A stretch of DNA of 64,000 bases from Rhopalosiphum padi (lineage: Eukaryota; Arthropoda; Insecta; Hemiptera; Aphididae). Shown here piece after piece: positions 38,721 through 51,651 of the stretch. Numbering within the stretch: position 1 is the first letter of the stretch; every line of letters begins with the position of its first letter. The notes below the pieces were generated by a model. The model searched no databases. It was not told the origin of the DNA and saw only the letters and a list, made by a program, of their open reading frames with translations. The DNA is taken from the NCBI RefSeq assembly GCF_020882245.1, contig NC_083598.1:92509714-92573713 (forward strand). Reading direction: 5' to 3'. The position numbers and the translations under genes are program-made.

Positions 38721-40490
38721 TACGCACCATACATTTGAGACATCAATAACCTGCACCAACGCTCCAAGTAAGTACATGTATTCAGTATTGCACAAGTATG
38801 AAGTACACATAAAATAAAATAAATTTCAACCTTACCTTCTACAAAGTATTTTTTAAAACAAAGTACTAGCAAATAATGCATTAAATTCGCAGCCTCACGG
38901 GTCATAACAAAATTTCGTGTAATACATTATACAACGTATAAATAAACCATAACTAGTATATTATAATAATATTTTAATATTTTAAATATTGTATAGTACA
39001 ATTTAACGACAACTTTAGACGATCACGATCAGATTTAATAAACGGATTTAATGTTCATAATAATAAACATGGCCATTGAACAATATACCACATGTGTATA
39101 CGAAACGCAAAACGGAAAAAATGGGAGGCTTAAACACGGGCGCTCAAACACACATGCACTATGTACGTTTAGGTAAGTACGAGCTATGATTTTTTTTAAT
39201 AAATATTCATCGGCTAGTCCCGCGGAGAGACCCAAATATATATTAACGCCTCTTATATTATTTATATACATTATCCATCACCACCTCGTTTGTGAGTCGC
39301 GATTTGGTCATCTGCCACGACCGTAGACGACGCGTCGGTACACCCTTCGCCACCACCCCTGCCGTGGCATTGGCATCCCGCAACGCTGTTAAAACAAAGC
39401 GATCATTGTTTCCGGACAAGTGAACCGGTTGTCGCGGCCAGGTGGACGGCAACCAAGACGTGCGCATTATAATATTATATTGTAACCATATATGCGGTAC
39501 ATAGAATATTGTTTTATAACCTATTCGCGCGTATATGTGTATAATTTTTAAACGCTGTGGAGACGTTATAATTTTTTTTTTCATTAAAACATTTCCCTCC
39601 GCGTATTATTTTATAGAGAGTGTGTGTGTGAAGCACAAAAACAAAAAGAATAATAATGTTATAACAATGTGATAGATGGATGGAAGGAGAGTGAAAAAAA
39701 TCGTTTTCGCCGTGGACCCGCGCACAACAATGTAATAATATGAGACACACGTATTCTATGTAGGGGCCCACATGTAAATGTGTGCATATTATTCGTGAAA
39801 TTATAAATAACGCTCCGGCGGTGTAAGCATACTAGAATGTATCCGATCAGAACCGGCGCGTAAAACAATAGGTGACCGGTTTGTGAAAAGAGTCCGCGAC
39901 ATCTTTTGTCTTAGGGTAGTAGCGGTATGACCTGCTGCAGCTAGCTAGTAACCCTTTTAGCGGTATTTCAACGGGGAACAGAATGAAAAAAATTTGTTCT
40001 TCCCGCAGAGGCCGTGAGAATTTGTACGTGCAGGCTACAACAATAATAATAGTCATATCATAGGTGGAATAGGTACACTTATATGGGGATTGGCCGGGAA
40101 AACCGGTTCTTTTAGTTGGATCTGTGAAGCCAACTCGCAGTTCTATCCGTATAATATAATAAAATATATATTATTACTCAACCAAATTACATTAGGTGGA
40201 TTTACTCACTCAATTTGAGTCGATTATATATACTAAGCTCTTAAGGTCTCTATTACACGAGATAATTACTTGCTAAGGCTTACTTCCTAAGTAACAGTAA
40301 GTAAAGTCACTCCGTCTGACAACGTAAGAACAATTCAAATCGCAGCTATATGAACAATCACGCTTTAGTAGAATTGAGCATGTTCATATTAGAAGTGGCA
40401 TCGTGTGACAATCCATTCGTTATTAGGTAATTATCGCTATTATTTATCAACATCAACTCTGTTATTACTTATTAGTCGTAGTTTATTTCA
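38721..40490. other. Region with G+C-rich, exon-like patches but no assignable gene
   Basis: Minus-strand 39258-39385 follows an acceptor-like tttgttttaacag. It is open in two frames, one reading RCGMPMPRQGWWRRVYRRVV and ending at 39308. The other reads LRDANATAGVVAKGVPTRRL onward to about 39258. Patches at 39690-40040 also carry acceptor-like signals (ttgttcttcccgcag at about 40012). Without partner exons these cannot be told from conserved non-coding DNA. Confidence 0.3.
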
Positions 40491-40654
40491 TTAATTAATC
40501 TTTTATTTATTTATTTATGACGGACATAAATTAATATACTTAACAATTTTACAAACATTTTCGTGCGAGAGATCTTTAGTATGGAAATATATTAATACTT
40601 CCTTCCACCCGAAGTAGTTATATGATTATATAATAATATATAGTATAATTATAT

Positions 40655-40915
40655 GTGATTGAATCTATATATAAAAATGGAGCCAAAAATGTATAACAAT
40701 TCATCAATTGAGAACGGCTGGGCCGATTTGGCTCAAATTTTTTTTGAATTGTTCGTAATTTCTAGGAGAAGGTTTTTACGAAAAAAAATTTTGGAAAAAC
40801 TCTAAACACCCGCACCACAATAATCAATAATCTATGTATATAAATGTGAAAATGGAAATTTTTGTTACGCATTTTTTCTGAAACTACTAATCTATACTTG
40901 GTTTTTTGGAAAGAA
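40655..40915. repeat. Possible Helitron-like or other non-autonomous repeat fragment
   Basis: The text aatctatatataaaaatgg, followed by a block with ggctgggccgatttggctca, is a recurrent opening of non-autonomous repeats in insects, often classed with Helitrons. A second opening-like string, aatctatgtatataaatgtg, begins at about 40830. A diagnostic CTRR hairpin end was not pinned down. Class is uncertain. Confidence 0.35.
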
Positions 40916-41289
40916 TAGATCACGGATCATTTTTAAGCCTATTCTATAATTTAATGAAAAATCAAATTATTAATTTTATAAATGATCGGCAAATACACAC
41001 ATAAAGATTTTTTTTATCTGTAACCAATTACTAGTTATTATTAGAAATTTGTATTTTAGTGAATAGTTTATATACATAGTAGGTATAACAGTACAAAACT
41101 TTTTCGTTGTTTTTGGTTCACACTTTTGAATTTTGTGAATTTATGATTTTTGGTCCAGAATGATAAAGAAATCCAATTCGAGTCGTTCAAAATAATAATA
41201 ATAAAAATGCAATTGTTAAATGGTCATAAAAAAGTAATGTCAGGCAGGACTGTCATGAAAAGTTGATATGTAGGAAATATCATCTATAT

Positions 41290-41960
41290 GTTACGGGTAA
41301 GGTCCAAAAACGGTTAGTGTACATATTACCCGGGTAATGTGAAACTTATCCATATGAATAGTGTAATGTATACATTATCCACCTTAAATATGTATTATCC
41401 AATCAATTTATACATTATGCGGTAAAGTATTTGTATTACTATAATCGTAAACTGATAACGTCGTTACAACATGACCAACGCATCAAACACTTAAAATGGT
41501 TCAATTATACAGTCTTTCTAATAACAAAAACCAAATTATACTAATCCAAAATAAAGTTATTTAATTAAGAAACTATTTCATTATACTTAACTGCCGATAA
41601 ATAAACTGAATTATTATTTTTTTCATTGACTATTTTATAAAAACATTCGTAAAATCTTTCGCGTGAAGTCATTTTAAATATCTATATGTACGACACATGT
41701 ATTAAAACGAACGACGAACTAGCACTGTACTAAATATTATGTGTTTAATCAAAAACAATTATCTACAATCGTAATTTTATCGTATACATTTTATCAAAGT
41801 ACTTTAACCACTCAGTCGTAGATAATGTGTAAAATACCCGAGTAATGTACGAAATAAACGTTTTATAATTAGTATTTTTACTTTATCCGATAGGTATAGG
41901 TAGTGTTCACATTACCCGGGTAATATGTACACTAACCGTATTTTGTACTTTACCCGTAAC
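41290..41960. mobile_element. TIR element of 671 bp with long inverted ends (family unknown)
   Basis: The left end GTTACGGGTAAGGTCC and the reverse-complemented right end GTTACGGGTAAAGTAC begin an inverted repeat of about 55 bp. It continues through GGTTAGTGTACATATTACCC and GGGTAATGTGAA on both sides. An internal relative, tacccgagtaatgtac, lies at about 41836. The flanks are atat on both sides, which could be a 4-bp duplication or simply A+T background. No coding frame. A non-autonomous DNA transposon. Confidence 0.75.
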
Positions 41961-44900
41961 ATATACACCAAATAAAAAACCAAAAATATTATTTACGCAC
42001 ATACGTTACACTAAATGTTACCATTAGGTACCTAACTAAATTTAACTACTCGGATGCATTTTGTACGGTAACGATGTGCATGGGGATAGCTATAGTATAA
42101 TGTATGTATATAAGAGCGGTAAATGCGTATTTAAGTATTACTGCATAATTTTCACTCGTGGGAATTTATACAGTATTTATTATATATGAATGAAAAATTT
42201 TAATAAAACAAATGTTTATTCAAATAGTTTTTGATAGAATGCAATGCTACAGATCGTTTTTTTCAAAATGGGACATTTTTGCATTTACACCGGGATATAT
42301 ATTTATATAGATCAGATACAATAATGGTCGACAACTGTTGCGCATGATGTAAGGTTGATTTTCCAGTGTTTGATTTTTCCATGGTATTTCAAATAATTCC
42401 CATTTGTTGATGAATGAGGTATCCAAAGGTAGTTTAGTTGTGTGTAACTGTGTAAGACAAATTCACAAATTGTATGTATATTTTCGACGTATCATCTTTA
42501 CTTATTCACTTAAATAATAATTTCTTAGTAATAGGTACTTAAAAACTGGTGTTCGAGAATGGTAGTGAGGCTATCCGAAGGATTTAGTTATAAACTTTTT
42601 CCAGATAATGTAGACAATTTTGAAAAAAAATCCGCATACAAATCGATTAGTCCAGTAGGTTTTGAGTTAATTAATTTCAGATATAACAAATAACAATTTG
42701 TATATACACAGATATATATATATATAAACATAAAGAATTTTCCCTACACCACGGTTCTCAAAAAATGACATTTTCATCACCGTAAGAAAAGCGTATTATT
42801 TTTAATTAGTAAATAAAAGCAGTTTTTGTTCCTTAATAGGTAACATTATTTACTTATGAAGATATTAGACGCATACACTATACACATCTAAAGCTTAATT
42901 AATAATTAAAGTATTTTATACTTATAAATCATTATGAATCTCTCATAGTTAGGTTAAAACCAAATAATATACAATATTGTTTAATTCAATAATTATATTA
43001 AACATATTTAAGTATTATACAGTATAACAGTTACTAATCTCCAACGATAAAAACATTATATACTGTTAGGTTTATATAACTTAAGATAAAAAAATTTACT
43101 TACTAAATTTATTTTTGATTAAGTTATACAGTAAAAAATATTTTTGATGGATTCTCTTTGTCAAACAGACATAACATTTTTATGATAGGTAAATGAGTGC
43201 GTAATATTTGATGTATAATTACAAATTACAAACTATATTTTAGTATTAAATATAACATAATATCATAAGTAATATTGATTAAATTTTTCATTTATGTATC
43301 ATGTGTGTCTTTAATCCTTATGTCTGGTTTCTGGAGTTTGTAAAATCGTAACGATTAACCAAAATTTTAATTCCGTATTATTTTTTAAATTCCGAAACAG
43401 AAATACGACACATATATTATAAGTTTAGTAGGTAGTACTATTAGTACTAACTATTAATACCTACTACAAAAATCGTTATTTTTCATTCACGCCCATGAAG
43501 ACGATTTTCTCCATCGCGCTTTTTCGCCACACTCTATTCTTTGGCCCTTGCCGCATATTGCATATACGATCGAGAGGGTGCAGACGCGCTCGTGTGTTGT
43601 ACTATTATTATTGTTGTATAGATATATATATATATTATTCACGATAATATAATCGATAAATACGAATCACGTGAATGTGATGGCGATGGCGACCCACGAG
43701 GATTGTTGCTGCCCCCGCCCATTCGCCGGCCACAGTGGGGTTACATAATGTAATAATAATATCTCTTCTTTTCTTTTTTTCCCCCGATTGAACCATATAT
43801 GTAGAATGTATATTATAATATATGCACGTACTATATATTATATATATATATTTATATTTTCCCTGAATAATCATCGATCCCCCTCGCCTTATTTGAACGC
43901 ACCCATAACGCCCAACTCAATTTATATAATATTTATTATTCGAATTTTCCTACTTCTTCCCTATACATACACACAATATATATGCACGATGAGCATACAC
44001 AAGTACACCCTTAAAGAAAAACGAGTATTACTATGTACATAATAAATATGTATATACTATTATAAATCTATGCTTATCAACGTCAAATGTGCCTTGACGT
44101 TTCCCCCAGAATTTCAATTAACACTCGACGTCAGATTTTCCATAGCTCTCCCATCAAGTATATGTCTTTTCCTCTGTATATGATGCATAATATTAAATTT
44201 ATTAACGTTTCCCGTTAGATATTTTTTCTTTGATATACATTTTACCCCTCTGCTCTGTTCGCTACACATAAAATAATATAATTCTGTTGCAGGTTTTCTA
44301 TAAATATAATAATCCTAACACACTATTACTGTATTTGTGGCCTATGTGACTTACACGCACCATAATTCTGGGATTCACCAAGATAAATGAGCTGAAATCT
44401 GAGCAAGGTGTAGCCGCTTAAGTTCCACCAGCTTTTTTTTTATTATTTTGTTTTATTTTTCTATTATGGGAAATTGAAGTTTCAACAAGCCAATAATAAA
44501 CATAATAAATAATAAATGTAACATACCTACGTTTTTTTTATTACTAAATAAATAATAAATATTCTTAAATTTCTTTTATATATTATATAATTATAAATTA
44601 TTATTATTTCAAGTTTAAACGTGTAGAAAATATTCTGTATGTATTTTATAATATTATTTATTTAAATTTAAAATAATGTACTCTTAGTTGCGGAGTCTGA
44701 TTATATTATGTATATAAAAAAAACTTGACTTAAATGTATTTAATAATTTCTTAAAATAATTTTTTTTAGGTATTTAATTAAAATTAAATATTGCTTTTTA
44801 TCATAGCTTTCACTTTAAGATATTTAAATACGTGGTGTTTTTAACGCAATTTACTAAGAATAAAATTAAGTTAATTATTATTTTTTTTACAACACTAAAT

Positions 44901-46149
44901 TTAAAAATGTACATCCTGCTGGCTGGTTATTTATTTGTGACAGGATTTTTTTTACCTGAGGCCAACTGCGTATTCCTTAATCAAACCAAAAATAAAATTC
45001 ATTAATAAATTATTTGTTGTTATAAACTTATATTAAATCACGTGTAATTTGCATTCATCATTTATGTAAATTTTAAAATGAGAACCAGTTTTTTTAATTT
45101 AAATTGTTAAGAAGATAATTTTGTTCAAAAATTATATCTATTGTGTATAGATCGAAAGTCGAACGAGTAGTTTCTGATTTATTGAACTAAGAAATAAAGC
45201 AAAGTAGTATTATTTAAGCACTAAGGATAATTTAGTGTATGATAACAGTTTAGAAGATTGGGAGCTACAACGATTTGAACATTTTAGTAAATAATATTAT
45301 TATATAATAATTTTATTGTTCATGAAAATTACTAGGATGCAATAAAAACTAGACTAAGTATGGCATTAATTATGTATTTTACGTAAAATATTTTTAAAAA
45401 TCATCATCCATCGTACATATAAAGTTTAATAACTAGGAACTACTCGTTTGGTTTTTGATTTAGAATCATTAAAATTTTTAAATTAATCATCCAGTTTACA
45501 ATTTTCATTAAAAAAAGGGGTACTCGTGTAGTAGTGTAGTATGTTACCTACCGTTAAATATTACTTACCAAAAGTATTTACGAGTTTGTAGTATGTTACA
45601 TTAATTCCAACTAATTAATTGAAATTCATAAAACTAAAACTTTCTTAATGTATTGCTGATGATGATTATTGCCAAGTTTTTTTTAATAGTATTAAACATT
45701 TAAACGTCATTATAAATTATGTTTAAATCATATTATTACTAAGAACAATCATACTATATAGTATTTAGTAAGTTAGCTTATTCTATAATATCTGTATTTC
45801 CGTTCGTAATACGATAAATGGAATTGTAAAAGCAACATGACAAGTTTTATGGTAAATTCTACAACTCACCAAATTGCTAAAACCAAATAAAAAAAGTGAA
45901 TAAATGATATTTCTAAAACATTTTTTACAAAAATTAATTTCCTAAACTGTCTTTTAAGTTGTAAATATGTATTGGTGGTAACTACATCAGATGCAAAAAT
46001 TCAAAAAACTTTGGAACAACTAGGTATAAAAAATACTTTTCGGTAGTATAAATGGTAGTGGTTGATACTAATTTAAATATTATATATATTGACATCATGA
46101 AGCGTTAAGTCTTTATATCAATCTGTTTCGACAATTTCTAGGTCATGGA
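41961..46149. other. About 4 kb without a recognised gene
   Basis: A+T-rich. G+C-richer patches lie at 43490-43600 and 43680-43760, and the latter is open in more than one frame, for example THEDCCCPRPFAGHSGVT. A small near-perfect palindrome built on agtaggta and tacctact lies at about 43428-43465. TA repeats at 43620-43637. No exon is supported. Confidence 0.4.
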
Positions 46150-46470
46150 CTAAATGATAATTGTCTGGTATTAAATAACAAATTATCGAAAGCAAAACGT
46201 GTCGTCGAATGTGTGCGTTTGTAGTTTTGACAAATAAATGGCGAGTTTTGCACATGCCACATAACAATTTTAGTGGGACCAAATTTTGCGATGATATTAC
46301 TATATTAGGTATTAAAGCATAATATGATGTTCTCTACGATTTTGTTCGAAAGAGATATGGGTACAATTGCGACAAAGAAACTGATATAGTGAATAATTTT
46401 AATTATTTGGCTACACACGGAAAAATTATTGATAGAAATGAAATAGATATTTATAGACAAATTTTCCTAT
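46150..46470 (+). pseudogene. Decayed PIF/Harbinger transposase fragment
   Basis: The plus strand reads GLNDNCLVLNNKLSKAKRVV. After a frameshift it continues CAFVVLTNKWRVLHMPHNNF, and then, past a stop, YDVLYDFVRKRYGYN. These match the C-terminal part of HARBI1-like DDE transposases, whose landmarks are an (L/S)-S-x-A-R-R-V-V-E-x-A-F block, K-W-R, and L-H-N-F-V-R-K-R-D-G-Y. The frameshift between VV and CAF and the in-frame stop show it is dead. The N-terminal catalytic part is absent. Terminal repeats were not identified. Confidence 0.7.
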
Positions 46471-46516
46471 TATTTTATGTCTGACGGAGCAGTACTATTC
46501 CAAGGTTCCAGTTGGA

Positions 46517-47442
46517 GTGGTTCCATGACAAAATATTCCATGACAAAATGTCCTGCGTAAATAACAACTCAAAATGTTAACGTTTATTATAAAAATTCTG
46601 ATTAGAAGTAGGTAATAATCACACTTTATCTAAAGTGAATATGAGTTATTAGTTATTTTGATTATGGTATAGTGTGTCATTTTATATCATTACCTAATAA
46701 GAGTGTCGTGAACTAACAGTCTTAAATTAGATTTTTTAATTAACATTTTTTGTAATTTTAAATTCAAAAATGCTAGAACTTATCTGAAGTTAAAAGGCAA
46801 TAAATTACTAATATTTGGAAGCTAATATTATAATGATTTATATTAAAGTCAAAATGAAAATTCCTAAAGTCGATCGCAGTATATAAATATAATAATTAAT
46901 AATATTATAAATGTACTAATATACTAGTAGATAGTAGCTAATATAGTACCTATAATATACTTTAATAATATATAATTGGTAAACAATTTAGGACTTTTAC
47001 TAATGCTGGTTGATTATCCTAATATCTACAAAATTCTGTTTATTAAAGTCCAAACTACAAATATCATTCGGGGTTGACCATACTATTTTGTGTATTCTAT
47101 GTTTTGCCGATATTCCTACTTTTACCGTAGTAAATTTACTATTAACCATTTTTACTATTTTTGCCTGCTCAGGATAAAATTTAACCTAATAAAAATAAAT
47201 ATTTAAAATCAATAGCACATAACTTGATATTATAATAAGTATATTCATTTTTGACGAAAAACATATTATTTTAAACATTTTTTAATTATTTTTTTTTATA
47301 TTCTATAAATATTAACAATAACAATAATTTTATAACTATTTTGTAACTTTTATAAAAAGGTTTACATTTTGAATTAATATTTATACGGGATATTTTGTTT
47401 TTGGGATACCTTGTCGGGGATATTTTGACGTGTCACCCTAAG
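46517..47442. repeat. Possible TIR element, about 0.9 kb, with 'gacaaaatattcc' ends
   Basis: The left side is ccatgacaaaatattccatg then acaaaatgtcc. The right side, reverse-complemented, is gacacgtcaaaatatccccg then acaaggtatccc and aaaatatcccg. The two sides are loose inverted relatives with doubled internal motifs. No clear duplication and no coding frame. The exact ends are approximate. Confidence 0.4.
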
Positions 47443-49293
47443 TTGGCTTAAATATATTAATAAAGATTCCGTATTCTTACGATTTAAATATTGGTTGAAA
47501 GCTTCAAGCTATAAATAATAATGATAATAATAATAATAAATTACAAAATGTTGACAACGTAAATATAGCAACATCGCATAAAATATTCTTTGCACAATCG
47601 TGTTGCTAAAAAGGTACATATGCTCAATCGTGCTTTACCGCCCTATTCCGATACAGAATATTTTAGAAAAACGTTCATATGTTGCTTAATGTAACATAAG
47701 GAGTAAGGACAAAATGATCAGTTGTTTAATTTATTTTTTTTGTAATTATTAAATGATCATTTTTAATTTTATTGTATAACTTTTATGCATCAAATAATAA
47801 TTATTTTATATCATAAAATGTTATATAGATGTACTATTATATTTTATTATTTCTTCCTGTGTTATTCCATTCCGGATAATAAACTGCTTAGTCAACTTTT
47901 AACCAACATGATTATTTTAAATCCCTATTCATATAATCACTATAATTCATAATCCGTATTCCGTATATACAGATTGATTTGGACCTCGATTATTATTTTT
48001 ATTGACGAATACATGTTGAAATTAAAAAAAAAAATTGATAGCTCAAAAACAAAAAAATATTGATGATCAACGATTAACCTGAGTGGCTTCGTCATAACTT
48101 AATATGTTACTTATATTATATTATGCGATATTACGATACGTATAAATATTACTGAATTCAGCATACGTACAAAATATTTTGTACGTAGAATCTTGTAACG
48201 AATAATACGTAGAAGAATAGAACGTTAAAACTTAAAGACTAGTCTATTTATTTTATTTTTACTATCAAAATATTTTGTTTTTCATTGACAAGAGTCTTAT
48301 ATTAAATTTCTTAGTGCCATCTTTATTACTTTGTACACTATTTTAGTGCTTATGTTGATTCAAATGTATATACGATCCTCAGATTGAATTATAATTATAT
48401 AAACATTATTAAATTGTATAATGTGTAACAATTAACGACCTAATATAATAAATTAAAAATAATAATAATTAAATTTGCCAATATTTTAGGTCTTATGCTA
48501 GTTTCACATGTGCGTCATCAGAATAGTGAGAATATTATTATATAATATTTTTATATGTTTCATCGCATAATATATTTATAAATATATATAGGTACACTTA
48601 CACTATGCGCATCTATCTACAATAGTATATTTTTTGTGTCCAGCCGTATTTTGGGGTGTTCCCCTTTGAAGCAATACCTACCGTAAGTAAAAAAAAACTC
48701 GTGTGACAATCTCATCGTGTGTTTCAGTTGTTATATTATAATGTTACGTATGGTTATACATTTAGGTAGCTACCTATCTACGGCGATCATAAACGGTAGG
48801 ACGACGTGATATGAAAAAAAAATAATAATAAATAGATTGTTATAACAACTGAAACAGCTATGCAAAACGTGTTTTTTCTTCTTCCAAACGGAAACAATAA
48901 CAGTAGTATTGTTTTTAAAAGAGAACAATTATTCGGAGAAAAAAAATTAATTTATCCCTTTGTTTCGAAATCTCGACCGGGGGGGGGGGGGGATTTTATA
49001 GTAAAACGAGTGTGCGTCTATTTACGATTCGTTTATATAAATATAACTGTCGACGTGTTACCGCGTTACTATTGCTTTATTAGAGTACCTATATTATATA
49101 ATATTTATATGTACAGGAAATTATTAACATTAATATAGCCAGTATAGGCAATTTCCTTGGTCGTTAAAATGCTGAATAACAAAAATTAATACTATCAATT
49201 CAATTACAAAATAATTAATGTTGGTATAATGTATAGTTAATAATTATTTTGGTGGATGAACAGTTAATTTATAATATTTGTATGTTACTTTTA
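47443..49293. other. Intergenic, includes a 14-G homopolymer
   Basis: A run of 14 G lies at 48979-48992, between an A+T-rich background and an open plus-strand frame (48860-49138) that has no recognisable family. Nothing else was identified. Confidence 0.5.
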
Positions 49294-49632
49294 GGCGGGA
49301 CTCTTTTCACCCAAAAATGACCTTTTACTTTTCGCCTACGTTTCTTTTCACCTAAATATTTTAAAACTACTTTACCTTTTTGCCTAAGAATATTATAGCA
49401 CTTTTTGACCACATTTTTATTTGTCATTTATTAGTTGATAACAATATAGTGTTAAAAATAAAAAAGAATATTGATTTGTGTTAAAAATATTATAAATTCA
49501 AAAAAAATAAATTTTAATATAAAAAAAATATAAAAATGTGGTCAAAAAGTGCCATAATATTCTTGGGCGAAAAGGTAGGGTAGTTTTAAAATATTTGGGA
49601 AAAAAGAGACGTGGGCGAAAAGAGTCCCGCCC
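49294..49632. mobile_element. Foldback MITE, about 339 bp, near-complete hairpin, MULE-like duplication
   Basis: The arms start GGCGGGACTCTTTTCACCC on the left and, reverse-complemented, GGGCGGGACTCTTTTCGCCC on the right. They pair again through blocks such as CTAAATATTTTAAAACTAC and GAATATTATAGCACTTTTTG. The whole unit therefore folds on itself except for a roughly 25-base extra repeat in the left arm and a short A+T loop. The flanks gttactttta (49284-49293) and gttacatttt (49633-49642) match at 8 of 10 positions, suggesting a 9-10 bp duplication as in Mutator-like elements. Confidence 0.8.
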
Positions 49633-49710
49633 GTTACATTTTTTTTATAAATTTGTGATGTACGGGACCTTCACCCCTTCTCTTAGAATCAAAGTATAAT
49701 TTGATTTACT

Positions 49711-49712
<2 letters not shown>

Positions 49713-49742
<30 letters not shown>
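49713..49742. repeat. TA microsatellite
   Basis: About 15 uninterrupted TA units. Confidence 0.95.
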
Positions 49743-49744
<2 letters not shown>

Positions 49745-51651
49745 TAATTTACGATTTTAATACCTACTAAGACTGGTTATTTAAAAATTATATTTGACTA
49801 AGCCAAATAATATAATATATACTTGCCACCCCACCGATCAAGTTATGATATAGCATTTAACTAAACATTGATATTTTATAACCATTGTCTTAATAGATGT
49901 TTATTATATTTCTGTTTAAGTTTTCCGACGAGTGAAAAGTTAGAAACAAACGTATACTATTATTTTAATATACCTTCTACACTATTGCAGTATTTTCTTT
50001 GAAATTCAATCATGTCAATTGCACAATTTAAAAAAGATAAGTTAGATTTTAATCTATATTCATACTACAATTCATAATAATTTATTGTAAAAATGGTAAT
50101 ATTTATCATAATGTTTCTGTTTTAACTTGTGTTACTGTAAAATGTATTCGTAACTAAATATTTGCTTAACACAAATAAATTGAAATTTAAAAGTACCACG
50201 TATTTTTATAAGACTCGTTTCAACTGTATATGTATATTAATAGAATACTTAAAAAATATTTTGCCTTTGAGTGCCCAAAGTGAACTCATTAAAATCAACG
50301 GTTTACAGTTGCTTTGACGATAATTAAAAAAAAAAAAGGAAATTAAATATTTAGCTTGTTCAAAAAATAAAGGGTCTCACACGAGCGAGGATAAAAGAGA
50401 AAAAGAAATTCAACCAACATCTCCTTCGATAAATAATAATTATGTAGCATAAAATCACCCTACGAGAGTTTTATAAGATTATTAAAAAAAGAAAAAGAAA
50501 GGGAAAAGTGTAAACTTTTTGCCAGCTTTCAATAATAATGATAATTCAGACCTTGAAACTTGTGGGGGGTTCTTTTTTATTTATTCTTTTCCCCCTTTTT
50601 GTGTGTTCATTAAACTTTTTTCTCTTACGCCCAGTTACTTTCTATCGTCTGAAATTAAAAGACAAGGGTGAAAAAGGGAACAAATAATTCGAAAATACTT
50701 CAATCTCCCTAACGTTAATATTCCGCCAATCACAACACGTTTCACGAATTGTGTAGTGTGCGCATGTTACTTAGAAATTTACTTAAATAAAAAAAATATG
50801 CACTTATATATTTTTATTGATATTTATTTTAATTTGAAAAGATAGGAAATACTTTAATTTTTCAGTTTCAGAGTGCAAACAAATAATATTATTTTTACAA
50901 TTATAGACATAAATTGGAAAACTAATTTTTAATAAATGTAAGTGGTTCAATAGTGTATTATAGTTAAATTTAAATATTCCTACATGGGCTACATGTAGTT
51001 TTTAAATAAAATAATGTTATAGGTATTTTAAACTATGTACATTATATTCATTAAATACTATAAATCTATTATTCCTAAATCTAAATATGTTCTTAATGTA
51101 TTTATCTAAAATTTCAAATAATCTATTTTTGTTACCTTGGTGAAAGGAGGACCTAGGTCAAAAAACATATAAAAAAAATTAATATATTCGAATTATATTT
51201 TAAATTTCATCAAATTGTGACATTGCTTTCTCTTAGACTGAACTATAGATTAATGATAAATAAATCATACAATACCTTACTGATGTCTACTTCTCTTTAG
51301 CAATCTAACTTATCCTTCAACGAATAAATCAGTATTAATTAAGTTTTCACAGTTGTAAGTATTATGTTTTGTTTTATTTTTAATAATATTATGTTGCTAT
51401 GTTCTACCTTCTATACTCTATAGGAAACGTTTTGTATTTAGTAGCTACTAGCTATGCTATTACATAATATAATCCATTTAGTCCACATTTAACACATTCT
51501 ATGGCTTAACATTTTTGGAAACATAATAATGTTGATATTTTTGTTAATTGTGATTTTAAAAAATGTCTATATTCTGATTAAGAATTATTGTGTCTAACGA
51601 AGTATTACAATATGTAACACAAAATTATTATCAAATTATGAGTTAGGTTAG
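49743..51651. other. Intergenic, no gene recognised
   Basis: A+T-rich with several A-rich purine stretches (50330-50520). No exon or transposon end was identified. Confidence 0.5.
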
